The notes beneath the pieces were generated by a model. The model searched no databases, was not told the DNA's origin, and worked only from the letters and a program-made list of their open reading frames with translations. From positions 1 to 33,019 of the forward strand of contig NZ_SWDW01000023.1 in assembly GCF_004919045.1 (NCBI RefSeq): a stretch of 33,019 bases of DNA, written 5' to 3'. The translations under genes and the position numbers were made by a program. Positions 18,669 to 26,508 of this stretch are shown here, in pieces (the first letter of the stretch is position 1; every line of letters starts with the position of its first letter). Origin of the DNA: Sinomonas albida (GTDB lineage: Bacteria > Actinomycetota > Actinomycetes > Actinomycetales > Micrococcaceae).

Positions 18669-19667
18669 GTGCGGGCAACCGTCAAGGACGTCGCGCGGCT
18701 CGCGAACGTGTCCCCGAAGACGGTCTCCAACGTGGTCAACGGGACCGTCCCCGTGAGCCCCGCGACGCGTGAGCGCGTCGAACAGGCGATGGCCCAGCTC
18801 GACTACGTGCCGAACTTCTCCGCGCGCGGCCTCCGCAACGGCCGCACGGGCCTCATCGCGCTCGCGCTGCCGGACCTCGCCACGCCGTTCTCTGCCGAGC
18901 TCGTGCACGAGATCGTCGAGGTGGCGCACGGGGAGCGTCTCGCCGTCCAGCTCGAGGAGACCGGCAACGATCCGCAGCGCGAGCTCGAACTCCTCACGCG
19001 GGCGCGCGCCAACCTCGTCGATGGGCTCATCCTCAATCCGGTGGCCCTCGACCAGAGCGCGGTGGCGCCCGGCATGACGCTCCCGCCGGCGGTCATCCTG
19101 GGCGAGGTGCAGCAGGACATCGTGGACGGCGTCGGGGTGGACAGCGTGGGTGGGGCGCGAGCCATCACACGAGCGCTCGCCGAGGGCGGGCGACGGCGCA
19201 TCGCCATCCTGGGCGTCATGCGGCACGTGGACGCGGCGACGGCAGAGACGCGCACGCGCGGCTACCGCGAGGCGCTGGCCGAGCTGGGCATTCCGTGGGA
19301 CCCCGAGCTCGAGATCGTGTGCGACGAGTGGCAGCCCGCCGGCGGCGCCGCGGCGCTCGCGGGCTTCCTCGAGACGCACGAGCCCCCCGAAGCGCTCTTC
19401 TGCTTCACGGACAGCCTCGCCTACGGTGCCTTGTCGGTGCTCGCGGCCGCGGGCCTTTCTGTGCCGGGAGACGTCGCCGTGGCGGGCTTCGACGACCTGG
19501 CCATGAGCCCCTACGCCGTGCCCGCCCTGACGAGCGTCGCGTTCAGCCGCCGCCACATCGCCGAAGAGGCCGTGCGGCTTCTCCTCGAACAGATCGACGA
19601 CCGCGGCCGGCCGCCGCGTCAGGTCGTGGTCCCGTTCGAGATCAGGCGCCGCGCGAGCACGGGCTGA
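18669..19667 (+). CDS. LacI-family transcriptional regulator
   Basis: 332 residues. The helix-turn-helix starts at residue 4 (TVKDVARLANVSPKTVSNVVNG) and is followed by the hinge region and a sugar-binding-type sensor domain (DPQRELELLTRARANLVDGLIL; VAVAGFDDLAMSPYAVPALTSV). It starts at GTG 18669 with AAGGGAGG 5 nt upstream. A weak candidate self-operator with central CGCG, CATCGACGCGGTGATG (18639-18654, 6 of 8 symmetric pairs), lies just upstream. It is divergent from an AEC transporter and convergent with panD. The target and effector cannot be inferred with confidence; the LacI-type operator near 31600 is another possible target. Confidence 0.9.
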   Translation: MRATVKDVARLANVSPKTVSNVVNGTVPVSPATRERVEQAMAQLDYVPNFSARGLRNGRTGLIALALPDLATPFSAELVHEIVEVAHGERLAVQLEETGNDPQRELELLTRARANLVDGLILNPVALDQSAVAPGMTLPPAVILGEVQQDIVDGVGVDSVGGARAITRALAEGGRRRIAILGVMRHVDAATAETRTRGYREALAELGIPWDPELEIVCDEWQPAGGAAALAGFLETHEPPEALFCFTDSLAYGALSVLAAAGLSVPGDVAVAGFDDLAMSPYAVPALTSVAFSRRHIAEEAVRLLLEQIDDRGRPPRQVVVPFEIRRRASTG

Positions 19668-19699
19668 GCCGGGGCCTGGCTGAACCCGCCCCACAGCGC

Positions 19700-19737
19700 A
19701 GCGGACGACGGCGGGTGCCCACCCGCCGTCGTCCGCT
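19700..19737. terminator. Bidirectional terminator between the LacI gene and panD
   Basis: A perfect 17-bp GC-rich stem (left arm GCGGACGACGGCGGGT at 19701-19716, right arm at 19721-19736, plus a closing A-T pair) with a 4-nt loop. It lies 33 nt after the LacI stop and 33 nt from the panD stop on the other strand. The plus-strand tail is TT only. Confidence 0.85.
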
Positions 19738-19769
19738 TGGGTGAGGCGCTGCTCCTAGTTGAGGTGTGC

Positions 19770-20195
19770 CTAGTTGAGGTGCGCCTGGATCGCGAAGGGC
19801 GGGCGCATGAGGCCCGGTGTGAGACCCTCGGCCGGATCGGTGCCGAGCTCGATGATCTTGTTCTCCGCGTCGACGTGGACGACCGTCGGCACGAAGTCCC
19901 GTGACTCCTCGTTGCTCATCGACGCGTAGCTGATGAGGATCACGATGTCGCCCTCGTGGACGAGGTGTGCGGCCGCGCCGTTGATGCCGATCACGCCCGA
20001 GCCGCGCTCGCCGGCGATCGTGTACGTCTCGAGGCGCGCGCCGTTCGTGACGTCGACGATGGATACGAGCTCGCCGGGCAGGATGTCGGCAGCCTCGAGC
20101 AGGTCAAGGTCGACGGTCACCGAGCCGATGTAGTGCAGGTCGGCGTGTGTGACCGTGGCGCGGTGGATCTTCGACTTGAACATTGTGCGGTTCAT
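19770..20195 (-). CDS. panD: Aspartate 1-decarboxylase
   Basis: 141 residues. It makes beta-alanine from L-aspartate for pantothenate and coenzyme A synthesis, and is a pyruvoyl enzyme that cleaves itself. All key residues line up in standard numbering when the start is ATG 20195: K9, the G24-S25 cleavage site (HYIGSV), R54, T57, Y58 and N72. That agreement is why the TTG three codons upstream was not chosen. The start has a G-rich stretch only 2-3 nt upstream. A TAAACT hexamer ends 8 nt before the ATG, so a very short or absent leader is possible. It follows the phosphonatase-like gene by 48 nt on the same strand, but a metabolic link is not obvious. No panB or panC is nearby. Confidence 0.96.
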   Translation of the reverse strand: MNRTMFKSKIHRATVTHADLHYIGSVTVDLDLLEAADILPGELVSIVDVTNGARLETYTIAGERGSGVIGINGAAAHLVHEGDIVILISYASMSNEESRDFVPTVVHVDAENKIIELGTDPAEGLTPGLMRPPFAIQAHLN

Positions 20196-20243
20196 CGCCC
20201 CCAAGTTTACTCCGGCCGCGCCGGGGCCTCAGTGGCCCAGGTC

Positions 20244-20930
20244 TCAGGCGCGCGTGACGTCGAGGGCGGGAACGTCCGCAACGCTGTCGAGGACGACGAC
20301 GCCGGGCTGGCCCTCGAGCTCTTCGCGGGTGAGCTTGCCCGTGAGCACGCCGACCGAGATGGCCCCGGCATTCCGCGCGGCTTGCACGTCGACCACCGTG
20401 TCCCCGGCCGCAAGGACCGAGCGGACGTCGAACACCCCGGTCTTCTCCATCGCGCGGTGGATCATGTACGGCGCCGGACGCCCGGCGGCGACCTCGGACG
20501 TCGTGACGATCGCGTCCAGCGCGTGCGCCGGGCCCTCCCCGACGGTCCAGCCGAGGCTCTCGAGCAGAGGTGCCGCGACGTCGTCCGAGAAGCCCGTGGT
20601 GAGCGCGACCTTGATGCCGCGCCCGCGCAGCTCGGCCAGGGCCTCGACGACGCCCGGGAACGGCGTCGGAGGTTCGGCGGCGTAGCGCTCGGCGAGGATC
20701 GCGCGGAAGCGCTCGAAGGTGGCGGCGACGGTGCCGGGGTCTGCGGCGGTGCCGCCGAGCCGCAGGAGGGCCCGGATGGCTTCGATCTTGTCCGCGCCCA
20801 TCCAGGTCTGGAGGTCCGCGGGGCTCACGTCGACGCCGTTCTCCCGGACCGCGTCCTCGAGTGCGCGGTAGACGTTCCCATGGTCGTCCACGGTCGTGCC
20901 GGCGATGTCGAAGGCGGCGAGCTGGATCAT
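20244..20930 (-). CDS. PhnX-like phosphonatase (HAD superfamily)
   Basis: 228 residues, HAD fold. PhnX hydrolyses the C-P bond of phosphonoacetaldehyde to acetaldehyde and phosphate. Its diagnostic features are here: nucleophile D8 in DIAGTTVD, with alanine at +2 (A10) instead of the usual aspartate; a cap-domain lysine K48 in MGADKIEAIRAL, aligned with the Schiff-base lysine of PhnX (MGLLKIDHVRAL as recalled for the Bacillus enzyme); GRPAPYMIHRAM; and AGDTVVDVQAARNAG for the metal-binding acids. It is about 40 residues shorter than classical PhnX and fits the related TIGR03351-type family found beside FAD oxidoreductases. The ATG overlaps the gntR stop as ATGA, so the two are co-translated. 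Substrate is phosphonoacetaldehyde or a close (for example hydroxylated) analogue. Confidence 0.87.
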   Translation of the reverse strand: MIQLAAFDIAGTTVDDHGNVYRALEDAVRENGVDVSPADLQTWMGADKIEAIRALLRLGGTAADPGTVAATFERFRAILAERYAAEPPTPFPGVVEALAELRGRGIKVALTTGFSDDVAAPLLESLGWTVGEGPAHALDAIVTTSEVAAGRPAPYMIHRAMEKTGVFDVRSVLAAGDTVVDVQAARNAGAISVGVLTGKLTREELEGQPGVVVLDSVADVPALDVTRA

Positions 20931-21715
20931 TCTGTTTCTCCTGGGTTTCCCGGGGTGAGGACGCGGGCCAGGGGCGCCCGCTGGTTGAGGGTGTTGTGGA
21001 CGACGAAGTTGGCGAGCTCGGGGCGGTAGCGGTCCTCGGCGTATTCGAGCGCCTCGCCCTTCGAGCTCGTCGTCACGCGGCGCTCGCGCAGGAGCGGTGA
21101 CCCCGCCGGGATTCCGAGGAGCTCGGCATCGGTTTCGTCCGCGGCGACGGCGTCGATCGTGTGGCGCGCGCTGTGGAGGTCCACGCCGTGCTCGACGAGG
21201 AAGCGGAACGTCGAGCCCGAGTCAGTGTCGAAGCCGAAGAGCGGCTGGCCCGCCTCGAGGACGAAGTGCGAGCGCTCGACCATGGTCGGCTCGCCGTCGA
21301 GGAGGCGCAGGCGGAGGAGCGAGACGACCTGCACGTCGTCGGCGAGCCCAAGCTGGGCGGCGACCACGGGGCTTGCGGTGCGCTTGGCGATCTCGATCGT
21401 GCGCTGCCCGGGTTCCTTGCCGAGGCCCGTCGCCCACTCCGTGAAGGACAGGAACGTCTCGACCGGCTGGGAGAGGGCATCGCGATGGACCACGGGTGCC
21501 CGGCCGCGGCCACCAACGATCAGCTGCTCGGCGCGGAGCGCGGCGAGCGCCTGGCGCACCGGGCCGCGGGAGGTCTTGAACTCCTCGCACAGCGTGGCCT
21601 CGCTCGGAACCTGCGAGCCGTCGGGCCACGCCCCGGTCGAGATGCGCCGCCGGAACTCTTCGCGCAGCTGCTCGTGCAGAGGTGCCCGGAGGGGTGCTTC
21701 GCGACGGGAGATCAT
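20927..21715 (-). CDS. GntR-family regulator with UTRA domain (PhnR-like)
   Basis: 262 residues. An N-terminal winged helix (about 12-75, containing VPSEATLCEEFKTSRGPVRQAL) is joined to a UTRA effector-binding domain (about 95-240; FGFDTDSGSTFRFL, ELLGIPAGSPLLRERRVT, ALEYAEDRYRPELANFVV). Members of this HutC/PhnR group sense the substrate of the neighbouring pathway. It starts at ATG 21715, chosen because it sits directly before the DNA-binding domain and is preceded at 6 nt by the -10-like TATACT; there is no Shine-Dalgarno, so the mRNA is probably leaderless. It is divergent from the FAD oxidoreductase and overlaps the phosphonatase start by 4 bp. It most likely controls both directions through the ACTTGTATA words in the shared promoter region. 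Confidence 0.88.
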   Translation of the reverse strand: MISRREAPLRAPLHEQLREEFRRRISTGAWPDGSQVPSEATLCEEFKTSRGPVRQALAALRAEQLIVGGRGRAPVVHRDALSQPVETFLSFTEWATGLGKEPGQRTIEIAKRTASPVVAAQLGLADDVQVVSLLRLRLLDGEPTMVERSHFVLEAGQPLFGFDTDSGSTFRFLVEHGVDLHSARHTIDAVAADETDAELLGIPAGSPLLRERRVTTSSKGEALEYAEDRYRPELANFVVHNTLNQRAPLARVLTPGNPGETE

Positions 21716-21721
21716 GCGTTG

Positions 21722-21732
21722 AGTATACAAGT
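21722..21732 (-). promoter_or_regulatory. Leaderless promoter and operator word of gntR
   Basis: On the minus strand TATACT (21727-21722) lies 6 nt before the ATG at 21715. It is embedded in ACTTGTATA (21732-21724), the word found again in the opposite orientation at 21816-21824. Autoregulation by occlusion of the -10 is a natural reading. Confidence 0.55.
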
Positions 21733-21768
21733 CGCGGAACTTTGGGGTGGCTGGTTCCCCGTCGTTTA

Positions 21769-21790
21769 GGTGAACGACAGGTGAACTCAT
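21769..21790 (-). promoter_or_regulatory. PHO box (putative PhoP binding site)
   Basis: On the minus strand GTTCACCTGTCGTTCACC runs from 21786 to 21769: two exact GTTCACC heptamers with an 11-bp period. This is the direct-repeat-unit structure of PhoP sites in Streptomyces and relatives (GTTCACC plus four less conserved bases). It lies mid-way in the divergent promoter region, about 40-65 bp upstream of the TATAGA -10 of the catabolic operon. It implies activation under phosphate limitation. Confidence 0.72.
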
Positions 21791-21814
21791 CATGGCCGGA
21801 GTTAAATCACTGTG

Positions 21815-21832
21815 AACTTGTATAGATAAGTT
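21815..21832 (+). promoter_or_regulatory. GntR-type operator overlapping the -10 of the phosphonate operon
   Basis: AACTTGTATAGATAAGTT is an 18-bp imperfect palindrome (7 of 9 pairs). It contains ACTTGTATA, shared with the gntR promoter, and TATAGA (21821-21826), a good -10. A repressor bound here would block transcription of the FAD oxidoreductase and importer genes. No good -35 is visible, which fits dependence on an activator. Confidence 0.6.
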
Positions 21833-21879
21833 CCTTTTTGGCTTGGCAGGCGCCCGGGGGAGCCACGAGAGTGGAAGCC

Positions 21880-23040
21880 ATGACCTCATCACCTGCGTCC
21901 CATGGCTATGATCTGCTCGTTGTCGGCGCGGGCGTCGTCGGCCTCGCCCACGCCGCGGCGGCCGCCGAGCGCGGGCTCCGCGTGCTCGTCATCGAGCGCG
22001 ACTCGCACGCCGTGGGCGCCTCCGTGCGCAACTTCGGGCATGCCTGCGTCACGGCGCAGGACGGCGAGCTCCTCGACCTTGCGAGGGTGGCCCGCGAGCG
22101 CTGGCTCTCGCTGAGCTCCGCCGCCGGGTTCTGGTCGACTTCGTCGGGCGGCCTCGCGGTGGCCCGCAGCGCTGCCGAACTCGCCGTGCTCGAAGAGCTC
22201 GCGGCCACGCGGGCCGACGGCGGCGTGCGCCTTGTGAGCGCCGGGGAGGCGCGCGAGCGGATCGGCGGCGGGCTCGACTCGTTGACCGTCGGCGGCGCGG
22301 TACTCGAGGAGGACGTGCGCGTGGACCCGCGCACCGCCGTCGCGGGCCTCGCCGCGTGGCTCGAACAGCAGCCGCTCGTCGACATCCGCTGGCGCACGGC
22401 ATACCTCGGGCCGACGGACGACGGCGGTGCCCGCACCTCGCGCGGCGTCGTGGCCGCCGCCCGGACGATCGTGTGCGCGGGCCACGATCTCGACTACCTC
22501 TTCCCCGAGGCCGCCGAGGAGGCCGAGGTCAAGCGCTGCGGCCTGCAGATGGCCCTCGTGGAGGCGCCGACGGTGGGCTCGTCCTCGGCACGGATCGCCC
22601 CCGCCGTGCTGACCGGCACGTCGATGCTGCGCTACCCGGCGTTCTCCACGACCGCGGCCTCCGTCTCGCTGCGCGCCGAGCTAGAGCGCACCCGCCCGGA
22701 CCTCATCGGCATCGACGCGAACGTCATGCTCACGCAGCGCCCCGATGGCTCGCTCCTCATCGGCGACAGCCATGTCACGCTCGCGACGATGCCTCCGTTC
22801 CTCGACGAATCAGCGAGCACGGTGCTCCTCGACAGCGCCGCCGCGCTCCTCGGCGCGGAGCGCCTCGTGGTGCGGCAGCGCTGGCAGGGCGTCTATGCCT
22901 CGAGTCCTCGGGCGCCCTATCTCGTCGCCGACGTCGCCCCCGGCGTCATGGCCGTGTCCGTGACCTCGGGCGTCGGCATGACGATCTCGCACGGACTCGC
23001 GGTCAAGGTCGTCGACCAGCTCATGGCCTCCGCGGCCTGA
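21880..23040 (+). CDS. FAD-dependent oxidoreductase of phosphonate clusters (DAO family, TIGR03364-like)
   Basis: 386 residues. The FAD-binding GAGVVG (16-21) in DLLVVGAGVVGLAHA, an acidic ribose contact in VLVIERD, and the late GVGMTISHGLAVKVVDQL block define a D-amino-acid-oxidase-type enzyme. GASVRNFGHACV at about 47-58 is the type of motif I associate with the phosphonate-linked subfamily. By family and context it should oxidatively deaminate an aminophosphonate (2-aminoethylphosphonate, its N-methyl form, or a hydroxylated analogue) to an aldehyde for the divergent phosphonatase, with H2O2 and ammonia or methylamine as by-products. It starts at ATG 21880; GTG 21871 in the same frame is an alternative. 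It is first in a five-gene operon with the importer and replaces the missing PhnW transaminase. Confidence 0.87.
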   Translation: MTSSPASHGYDLLVVGAGVVGLAHAAAAAERGLRVLVIERDSHAVGASVRNFGHACVTAQDGELLDLARVARERWLSLSSAAGFWSTSSGGLAVARSAAELAVLEELAATRADGGVRLVSAGEARERIGGGLDSLTVGGAVLEEDVRVDPRTAVAGLAAWLEQQPLVDIRWRTAYLGPTDDGGARTSRGVVAAARTIVCAGHDLDYLFPEAAEEAEVKRCGLQMALVEAPTVGSSSARIAPAVLTGTSMLRYPAFSTTAASVSLRAELERTRPDLIGIDANVMLTQRPDGSLLIGDSHVTLATMPPFLDESASTVLLDSAAALLGAERLVVRQRWQGVYASSPRAPYLVADVAPGVMAVSVTSGVGMTISHGLAVKVVDQLMASAA

Positions 23041-23095
23041 CCCAGCTTTCCCACCCACCCCGTTCACCCCCCTCACCCAACAGGAAGATCCCCCC

Positions 23096-24178
23096 ATGAC
23101 GCGCTCCACGCCTCTGACTCGCACGGCCACTGCCCTCGCCTCCTTCGCGGCCGCAGCCCTGCTCCTCTCCGCCTGCGGCGGCACCGCGACGGGAACCACC
23201 GCCGCGGCCTCCGGCGGCTCGACGGCCGCCGCGGGCGACGCGCAGGTGACCATCTACAGCGCCGACGGCCTCGCCGACTGGTACAAGCCGGTCTTCGACG
23301 ACTTCACCAAGTCCACCGGCATCAAGGTCAACTACGTCGAGTCCGGCTCGGGCGAGGTCGTCTCGCGCGACGAGAAGGAGAAGTCGAACCCGCAGGCGGA
23401 CATCCTCGTGACCCTCCCGCCGTTCATCCAGCAGGCGGACCAGAAGGGCCTCCTGGCCTCGACCAGCGCCGACCTCTCCTCGATCGCCTCCGCGGACAAG
23501 GCGTCGAACGGCCACTACGTCGCGGTCGTCAACAACTACGCCGCGATGATCCGCAACACGTCGCTCTCGCCGAAGCCGGACGCGTGGAAGGATCTCCTCG
23601 CGTCGAACTACAAGGGCAAGATCCAGTACTCGACCCCGGGCCAGGCCGGCGACGGCACGGCCATGATGGTCCTGCTCGAGCAGGTCATGGGCAAGCAGAG
23701 CGCGATGGACTACTTCAAGTCGCTCCAGCCGAACAACGTGGGCCCGAGCTCGTCGACCGGCAAGCTCGGCCCGAAGGTCTCCAAGGGCGAGCTCTCGGTC
23801 GCGAACAGCGACGTGCAGATGGCCCTCCAGTCGATCCAGGCCGACAAGTCGGCGTACGAGGTCTTCTTCCCGAAGGCTGACGACGGCAAGCGCTCGACCG
23901 TCGCCCTCCCGTACGACATGGGCCTCGCGGCGAACGCTCCCCACAAGGACAACGCCGAGAAGCTCATCTCCTACCTCCTCTCGAAGGACGTCCAGGCGAC
24001 CGTCTCGAGCAAGGCGTTCGGCATCCCCGTCCGCACGGACGTCACCCCGACCGACGCGAACTACACGGCGCTCAAGAAGACCATGGACGGCGTGAACATC
24101 GTCTCGCCCGACTGGAACGCGGTGCAGAGCGGCCTCGCCGACGACCTCAACGCCTACAACACGGCCACGGGCCAGTAG
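23096..24178 (+). CDS. phnS: Aminophosphonate ABC transporter substrate-binding lipoprotein (PhnS-like)
   Basis: 360 residues. The signal peptide ends in lipobox LSAC with Cys27, so it is a membrane-anchored extracytoplasmic receptor. The mature protein is an iron/thiamine-type (AfuA-like) binding protein: VTIYSADGLADWYKPVFDDF, ADILVTLPPFIQQADQKGLL, SNYKGKIQYSTPGQAGDG. The TLPPFIQ segment resembles PhnS, the 2-aminoethylphosphonate receptor of the PhnSTUV importer. It starts at ATG 23096 with AGGAAG about 8 nt upstream, 55 nt after the oxidoreductase. The symbol is assigned from family resemblance plus gene order; an iron receptor is the main alternative and is unlikely in this setting. Confidence 0.82.
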   Translation: MTRSTPLTRTATALASFAAAALLLSACGGTATGTTAAASGGSTAAAGDAQVTIYSADGLADWYKPVFDDFTKSTGIKVNYVESGSGEVVSRDEKEKSNPQADILVTLPPFIQQADQKGLLASTSADLSSIASADKASNGHYVAVVNNYAAMIRNTSLSPKPDAWKDLLASNYKGKIQYSTPGQAGDGTAMMVLLEQVMGKQSAMDYFKSLQPNNVGPSSSTGKLGPKVSKGELSVANSDVQMALQSIQADKSAYEVFFPKADDGKRSTVALPYDMGLAANAPHKDNAEKLISYLLSKDVQATVSSKAFGIPVRTDVTPTDANYTALKKTMDGVNIVSPDWNAVQSGLADDLNAYNTATGQ

Positions 24179-24226
24179 CAGCACAGGCCAGCAGCAGTAC
24201 CGGTCAATAGACAGAAGGAAGTTCCC

Positions 24227-25588
24227 ATGTCACACGCGGCAGCCCGCCGCGCTGACGGCGCCGAGCTCGACGGCGGCCGCCCGGCCGCCGTCGAGCTCCG
24301 GCGCGTGAGCGTGCGCTATCCCGGAGCCCCGGCGGGCGTCCAGCCCGCTCTCGCCGATCTCTCCCTGCGCATCGAGGCCGGCGAGACCGTCGCCCTGCTC
24401 GGCCCGTCCGGCTCGGGCAAGTCGACCGCGCTCAAGGCGATCGCGGGATTCGAGCAGCCCAGCGAAGGCACCGTGCTCCTCGCCGGCCGCGACGTGACTG
24501 GGAGGCCGCCCGCAGAGCGAGGCCTCGGCGTCGTCGTCCAGCAGTACGCGCTGTTCCCGCACCTGCGCGTCGCCGACAATGTCGCCTACGGCCTCCGTGC
24601 GCGGCGGCTCCCGCGGGCCCAAGTGCGTGCCCGGGTCGCCGAGATGCTCGAGATGGTCGGCATGGAGTCGCACGCCCGCAAGCTTCCCCGCGAGCTCTCC
24701 GGCGGGCAGCAGCAGCGGATCGCGATCGCGCGGGCGCTCGCGATCCGTCCCGACGTCCTGCTCCTCGACGAGCCGCTCTCGGCCCTCGACGCGCGGATGC
24801 GGCAGGATATGCTCGAAGAGCTTGTCCGGCTGCGCGGCGAGCTTCCCGATGTCGCCATGGTGTTCGTGACCCACGACCAGTCCGAGGCGCTCGCGCTCGC
24901 CGACCGCATCGGCGTCATGCGCGACGGCCGCCTCGTTGACCTCGGCACCGCCGACGAGCTGTACCACCACCCGCGGCACGCGTTCACGGCCTCCTTCCTG
25001 GGCGGTTCGAACCTCCTCGACGGCGTGATCGAGCCGCTGGGCTCGGTGTTCGAATCGGGGTTCGAGGGCGCCGCGCCTGTGTCTTCCCAGGCTGTTTCCT
25101 CCCAGACTGGGTCCTCCCAGACTGGGTCCTCCCAGACTGGGCCCGCTCAGACTGGGCTGGGGCGCGGCGGGGCCTCGCCCACGTTCCGCGTGCGCCTCGA
25201 TGCGGGCGGGTCGGTGGGGGCGCGCGTGGCCGATCCCGGCTTCGAGGCCAGCTCGACCGGCGGCGCCATCACCGTCGCCGTGCGCCCGCACGCGCTTCGG
25301 CTGCTGCCCCCCAACGGTGCCGATCGGGCCGTGGGTCTCCGCGGAATCGTCCAGTCGGTTCAGTGGCGCGGTGCCGGGCACCGCCTCCGCGTCGCGCTCG
25401 GTCGGTCGGGCCGCGACGCGGGGTGCTCGGTCGTGGTCGACCTCGAGCCGTTCGCGGCGGTCCCCGAAGTCGGGGACTCGATCACGATCGGGATCGTGCC
25501 CGGGGAGGCCGTCATCGTCCCGCGCGACACGACGATCGGCGGCCTGCGCGCAGTCGCCGGCCCGGCTTCGGCAGGGGCGACGGCGTGA
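24227..25588 (+). CDS. phnT: ABC transporter ATPase, aminophosphonate importer (PhnT-like)
   Basis: 453 residues, the energising subunit. Walker A GPSGSGKST (59-67), Q-loop Q105, signature LSGGQ (157-161), Walker B VLLLDE (177-182, E182 catalytic) and H-loop H216 are all intact. After the nucleotide-binding domain (about 22-265) comes an unusual low-complexity linker of roughly 30 residues (281-312) made of SSQTG repeats encoded by 15-bp DNA repeats. A TOBE-type beta-rich domain follows (about 315-440, VAVRPHALRLLPP). At 453 residues it is longer than typical PhnT-like ATPases (about 350-370) because of this tail. It starts at ATG 24227 with AGAAGGAAG upstream. Its stop overlaps the start of the next permease. 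Confidence 0.9.
   Translation: MSHAAARRADGAELDGGRPAAVELRRVSVRYPGAPAGVQPALADLSLRIEAGETVALLGPSGSGKSTALKAIAGFEQPSEGTVLLAGRDVTGRPPAERGLGVVVQQYALFPHLRVADNVAYGLRARRLPRAQVRARVAEMLEMVGMESHARKLPRELSGGQQQRIAIARALAIRPDVLLLDEPLSALDARMRQDMLEELVRLRGELPDVAMVFVTHDQSEALALADRIGVMRDGRLVDLGTADELYHHPRHAFTASFLGGSNLLDGVIEPLGSVFESGFEGAAPVSSQAVSSQTGSSQTGSSQTGPAQTGLGRGGASPTFRVRLDAGGSVGARVADPGFEASSTGGAITVAVRPHALRLLPPNGADRAVGLRGIVQSVQWRGAGHRLRVALGRSGRDAGCSVVVDLEPFAAVPEVGDSITIGIVPGEAVIVPRDTTIGGLRAVAGPASAGATA
25082..25160 (+). repeat. In-frame 15-bp tandem repeat in the ATPase gene
   Basis: Units of CCTCCCAGACTGGGT occur with CCCAGACTGG at 25101, 25116 and 25131, and diverged copies either side (25086, 25146). Because the period is a multiple of three, the array adds or removes SSQTG pentapeptides without breaking the frame. 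It encodes the linker between the ATP-binding and TOBE domains. Confidence 0.85.
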
Positions 25589-26508
25589 GCGCGGCCCAGG
25601 TGACCACCCCCGCTGCGGCGAGCCCCGCCGTCGGCCGCCCCGCCTCGCCGCGCCCCTGGCGCCGCACCCGCGGATCCGTCCGCGCGCTCGGCTGGGCGGT
25701 CCCGCCGCTGGCGGTGCTCGCCGCCATCTTCCTCGTCCCGCTCGCCGAGACCGTGTGGCAGTCCGTGACCGACCAGGACGGCGCGTTCAAGGGTGCCGCG
25801 GAGTGGGTCCGCGTGCTCGGCTCCGCGGCGCTGCTGCGGGCCCTCGGCACGACGCTCTGGATCGCGTTGCTCTCCACGACAGGATGCGTGCTCGTCGGGA
25901 CGTTCCTCGCCGTGGGCCTGAGTTTCGTGCCGTTCCGCGGGAGCCGGCTCGCCGTGCGGCTGCTTGAGGCGGTGGTCTCGTTCCCGTCGTTCATCCTCCC
26001 GCTCGCGTTCGGGATCCTGTACGGGCGCGCGGGCGTGCTGAACTCCGCGCTCGCGGGGCTGCCCGGCTCGCCGCACGTGGACTTCGTCAACGACGTCCCC
26101 GGCGTGGTGCTGGCCGAGATCGCCTACTTCACGCCGTTTGTCGTGAGGCCGCTGCTCGCGGTGTTCGGGCAGATCCCGCGCGACCTCCTCGACGTGTCCG
26201 GGAGCCTCGGTGCCGGGCCGCTCATGACGCTTCGCCGGGTCATCCTGCCCGCCGCGCGGCCTGCTCTGGCTGCGTCTGCGGGGCTCGTGTTCCTGCTCGC
26301 GATGAACGAGTTCGGGATCATCATGTTCACGGGCGCGAAGAATGTCGTGACGCTTCCCATGCTCATCTATACGAAGAGCATCGTGACGTTCGATCTGCCC
26401 GCCGCGGCCGTCGTCGCGTGCCTGCAGCTTGCCCTCTCGCTCACCGTGTACGGGCTCTACCGGGCGCTCGTGCGCCGACTCTCAGGAGGTTCCCGTGCTG
26501 CTGCATAG
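25585..26508 (+). CDS. phnU: ABC transporter permease, aminophosphonate importer (PhnU-like)
   Basis: A 307-residue membrane protein of six predicted helices after a basic, proline-rich N-terminus. The EAA-type loop reads DLLDVSGSLGAGPLMTLRRVIL followed by PAARPALAAS. It starts at GTG 25585, whose last two bases are part of the ATPase stop (GTGA overlap), so the two are coupled. The long upstream extension in the same frame is only the shadow of the ATPase gene. It forms the pore with the next permease. Confidence 0.88.
   Translation: MSAAQVTTPAAASPAVGRPASPRPWRRTRGSVRALGWAVPPLAVLAAIFLVPLAETVWQSVTDQDGAFKGAAEWVRVLGSAALLRALGTTLWIALLSTTGCVLVGTFLAVGLSFVPFRGSRLAVRLLEAVVSFPSFILPLAFGILYGRAGVLNSALAGLPGSPHVDFVNDVPGVVLAEIAYFTPFVVRPLLAVFGQIPRDLLDVSGSLGAGPLMTLRRVILPAARPALAASAGLVFLLAMNEFGIIMFTGAKNVVTLPMLIYTKSIVTFDLPAAAVVACLQLALSLTVYGLYRALVRRLSGGSRAAA

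Noticed and set aside
21880-23040. Glycine oxidase (ThiO) for thiamine synthesis
   Set aside because: The DAO fold would allow it, but there are no thi genes nearby, while a phosphonatase, PhnS-type importer and PHO box surround it.
23062-23080. Second PHO box before the binding-protein gene (GTTCACCCCCC)
   Set aside because: Only one heptamer is present; the next C-rich segment is out of the 11-bp register.
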